A DNA stretch of 64,000 nt from Parashewanella tropica (GTDB lineage: Bacteria; Pseudomonadota; Gammaproteobacteria; Enterobacterales; Shewanellaceae): positions 2,862,001 through 2,926,000 of the forward strand of contig NZ_CP037951.1 in NCBI RefSeq assembly GCF_004358445.1. Direction: 5' to 3'. Both the position numbers and the translations under genes were made by a program. The notes below the pieces were generated by a model. The model was given only the letters and a program-made list of their open reading frames with translations. It was not told the origin of the DNA and did not search any database. Positions 62,247 through 64,000 of this stretch are shown in pieces; positions within the stretch are counted from its first letter, which is position 1; each line of letters starts with the position of its first letter.

Positions 62247-64000
62247 TTAGAACTTAACACCCGCTCGTAGATATACGAATCGGCCTATTACATCATAAGT
62301 TGAAACATCCGTATTGGCGCCAAATGCAGAGTACACAAATGGAGGCTCTCTATCAAATACATTATCGACGCCTAAAGTAACAGATACATTTTCAGAAACA
62401 TCCCAGTTACCTTGGAAATCGAAAACAATATTTGAGCTCACATCACGCTTAAATGGATCAGTCCACCAACCTTTTTCAGTCTCTTCCACTCCACTGATAT
62501 AGCGTGTGATAAGGTTTACTCCGAACTCATCTTTAGTCCAACCTAAGTTAAAGTTTGCCTTAACTTTTGCGAACATACCGTCATGGTCTGCTTCAAATCT
62601 TCCTACATGATCGATGACTGTACCGTCTGAAAGCTCTTTGTCGTAACTCAACAAATAAGTACCATCAAGACCTAAACGAAAATCCCCCGCACTGGTCTCG
62701 TATAAGTATCTAACGTCGAAATCAACACCAGATGTGGTTATTCCACCTACATTCACCGTGTAGTTATTCACATTTTTAATCAAACCAACTACAGGACTAC
62801 CTGGGCCAAATCGATTGATAGAATCACAGTACTGTCCATTCTTAAAACATCCATCTAATCGCTGCTGAGTACCAACTGTCGAGATAGCATCTGTTAATTC
62901 TATTTTCCAGTAATCTACACTTGCTGAAAAATTCTCTATAACATCAGAGCTATATACAACACCGACGGTCAAGATATCTGCGGTTTCTGGCTTTAAGCTT
63001 ACTGCGCCGTTCCAGTTTTCAGAACCGCCACCTTTAGTAGGGATCTGCTCCACATCACCAGACTTATAACCATCTGTTGGTACACCGCTTGCTATACAGT
63101 TTTTCCAGTTAGGTCCCGCTTTAACTTTCTCATAATCAGCAAGGGTCTTATATGAATCTTGGTCACATGGATCTCGCGCTTCTGGAAAACCAGTTGCAGC
63201 ACCACCAAATAATTCTGCTATGCTCGGAGCTCTGAATGCCTGTGAAGCTGTTGCTCTCACCATCACACTGTCGATAGGCTTATACTTGATACCAACCTTA
63301 CCACTAGTATTTCTGCCGAATGATGAGTATTTTGAGTGACGAACAGCTAACTCCAAATCCAACAATTTTGCCCATGATTCATCTACAGCAATAGGTACAA
63401 TTGCTTCAGCAAACAAAGAATCAACGTTATAGCCGCCTTTTGTGCCAACAGCAGAACCTGCTGTGGTAATACCTTGAAGGATTAATGAATCAGGTGTGTA
63501 AAAACCACTTTCTTTACGATATTCCCACCCCGCAGCAAAACCGACTGCTCCTGAAGGTAACTCAAATAAGTCACCAGTCACAATAGCATTAACAACTTCC
63601 TGCTTTGTTTGACCAATTTCTGTTGTATTGTAGTCACCAGAAATGTACCTAAGCATCTCAGGTGTGATTTCATCTTTAGTCCCTGGTTGACCAAAAATAT
63701 TTAACGGTACACAACCAGCAATAACTTTATTTTCACCATCTAAACAAACCAGTTTCTCACCTGCAGCGTCAACGACAGGTTTGCCATCAGCATCAACTAT
63801 TAGCTTGTTACTGGCATCTAGCCACCCTGTAGGACCAACTGCATCCTTAACTTTTGCAAGGTTAAAGTAGCCTTCTGCTCTTTCTACTGCGTCACTTTGA
63901 CCCCAGCTATAAGAAACTTCCCAATCCCAACCGTTATCTAGAGCACCTTTAAAACCAACTGCGGATCTAAATGTTTTATAGTCTCTAGAGTTAGCACGAC
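62247..64000 (-). CDS. TonB-dependent outer membrane receptor, C-terminal 584 residues (cut by window edge)
   Basis: The frame is open to the right edge of the window, beyond the internal Met at 63656. Barrel-type sequence: DNGWDWEVSYSWGQSDAVERAEGYFN, then the CVPLNIFGQPG segment common in this receptor group, then RATASQAFRAPSIAELFGG and LKPETADILTVGVVY, ending VYLRAGVKF with the terminal Phe recognised by the outer-membrane assembly machine. Plug and signal peptide lie outside the window. Position upstream of, and on the same strand as, the TonB2 operon suggests the partner system. The substrate is unknown. Confidence 0.93.
   Translation of the reverse strand, partial: RANSRDYKTFRSAVGFKGALDNGWDWEVSYSWGQSDAVERAEGYFNLAKVKDAVGPTGWLDASNKLIVDADGKPVVDAAGEKLVCLDGENKVIAGCVPLNIFGQPGTKDEITPEMLRYISGDYNTTEIGQTKQEVVNAIVTGDLFELPSGAVGFAAGWEYRKESGFYTPDSLILQGITTAGSAVGTKGGYNVDSLFAEAIVPIAVDESWAKLLDLELAVRHSKYSSFGRNTSGKVGIKYKPIDSVMVRATASQAFRAPSIAELFGGAATGFPEARDPCDQDSYKTLADYEKVKAGPNWKNCIASGVPTDGYKSGDVEQIPTKGGGSENWNGAVSLKPETADILTVGVVYSSDVIENFSASVDYWKIELTDAISTVGTQQRLDGCFKNGQYCDSINRFGPGSPVVGLIKNVNNYTVNVGGITTSGVDFDVRYLYETSAGDFRLGLDGTYLLSYDKELSDGTVIDHVGRFEADHDGMFAKVKANFNLGWTKDEFGVNLITRYISGVEETEKGWWTDPFKRDVSSNIVFDFQGNWDVSENVSVTLGVDNVFDREPPFVYSAFGANTDVSTYDVIGRFVYLRAGVKF

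Noticed and set aside
1-64000. tRNA or rRNA genes
   Set aside because: No cloverleaf-like sequence with T-loop and anticodon arms, and no rRNA core sequence, was noticed in any intergenic region.

Overview
The window looks like chromosomal DNA of a low-GC marine gammaproteobacterium of the order Alteromonadales, close to Shewanella or Parashewanella. Reasons: the LysR / hmgA / hppD cluster, yibL, a DUF3010 gene next to a DEAD-box helicase, a Vibrio/Shewanella-type TonB2-TtpC cluster, MCR-like EptA enzymes, and a LapA/BpfA-type adhesin beside TolC and OmpA genes. No rRNA, tRNA, CRISPR array or intact transposase was seen; mobile DNA is limited to short non-coding elements.

Layout. 1-4.3 kb: tail of an unknown gene, an HD-GYP c-di-GMP phosphodiesterase (minus), three small unknown genes and a 389-residue unknown gene whose ribosome-binding site sits in a perfect hairpin. 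4.5-9.3 kb: an M3 oligopeptidase lipoprotein, then an EptA-type phosphoethanolamine transferase flanked by two related Cys-rich small proteins. 9.4-15 kb: a DASS anion symporter, an AIM24-family protein and a LysR regulator (minus) diverging from the tyrosine-degradation genes hmgA and hppD (plus). 15-18.9 kb: a TonB-dependent receptor, a 263-bp TA-flanked MITE and the ilv leader. 18.9-25.8 kb: ilvD-ilvB-ilvN-ilvC-ilvA for branched-chain amino acids, with Bacteroidota-like protein types and order. 25.9-31.6 kb: ribA, yibL, a second MITE-like element, anaerobic ribonucleotide reductase nrdDG with NrdR and FNR-type sites, and a divergent OhrR-like regulator / NADP oxidoreductase pair. 31.6-43.5 kb: an OmpA lipoprotein, a TolC-type channel and a 3266-residue repeat adhesin. 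43.7-54.3 kb: DEAD-box helicase, DUF3010, a second EptA, a Lys-rich protein, sbcCD, a TSUP permease, and an S4-RraB fusion protein. 54.3-64 kb: a DUF885 lipoprotein, a degenerate GGDEF protein, and the TonB2 system (DUF3450, TtpC, ExbB2, ExbD2, TonB2, TPR protein) next to a second TonB-dependent receptor cut by the window edge.

The most notable points are: a ~91-95 bp interspersed element present in two inverted copies whose stems differ only by compensatory changes; the apparent S4-RraB domain fusion; the Cys-rich protein family around eptA; the LapA-like giant adhesin that keeps the LapG-type TAAG site but shows no RTX repeats; and the Bacteroidota-style ilv cluster with an overlapping Leu/Ile/Val-rich upstream reading frame.
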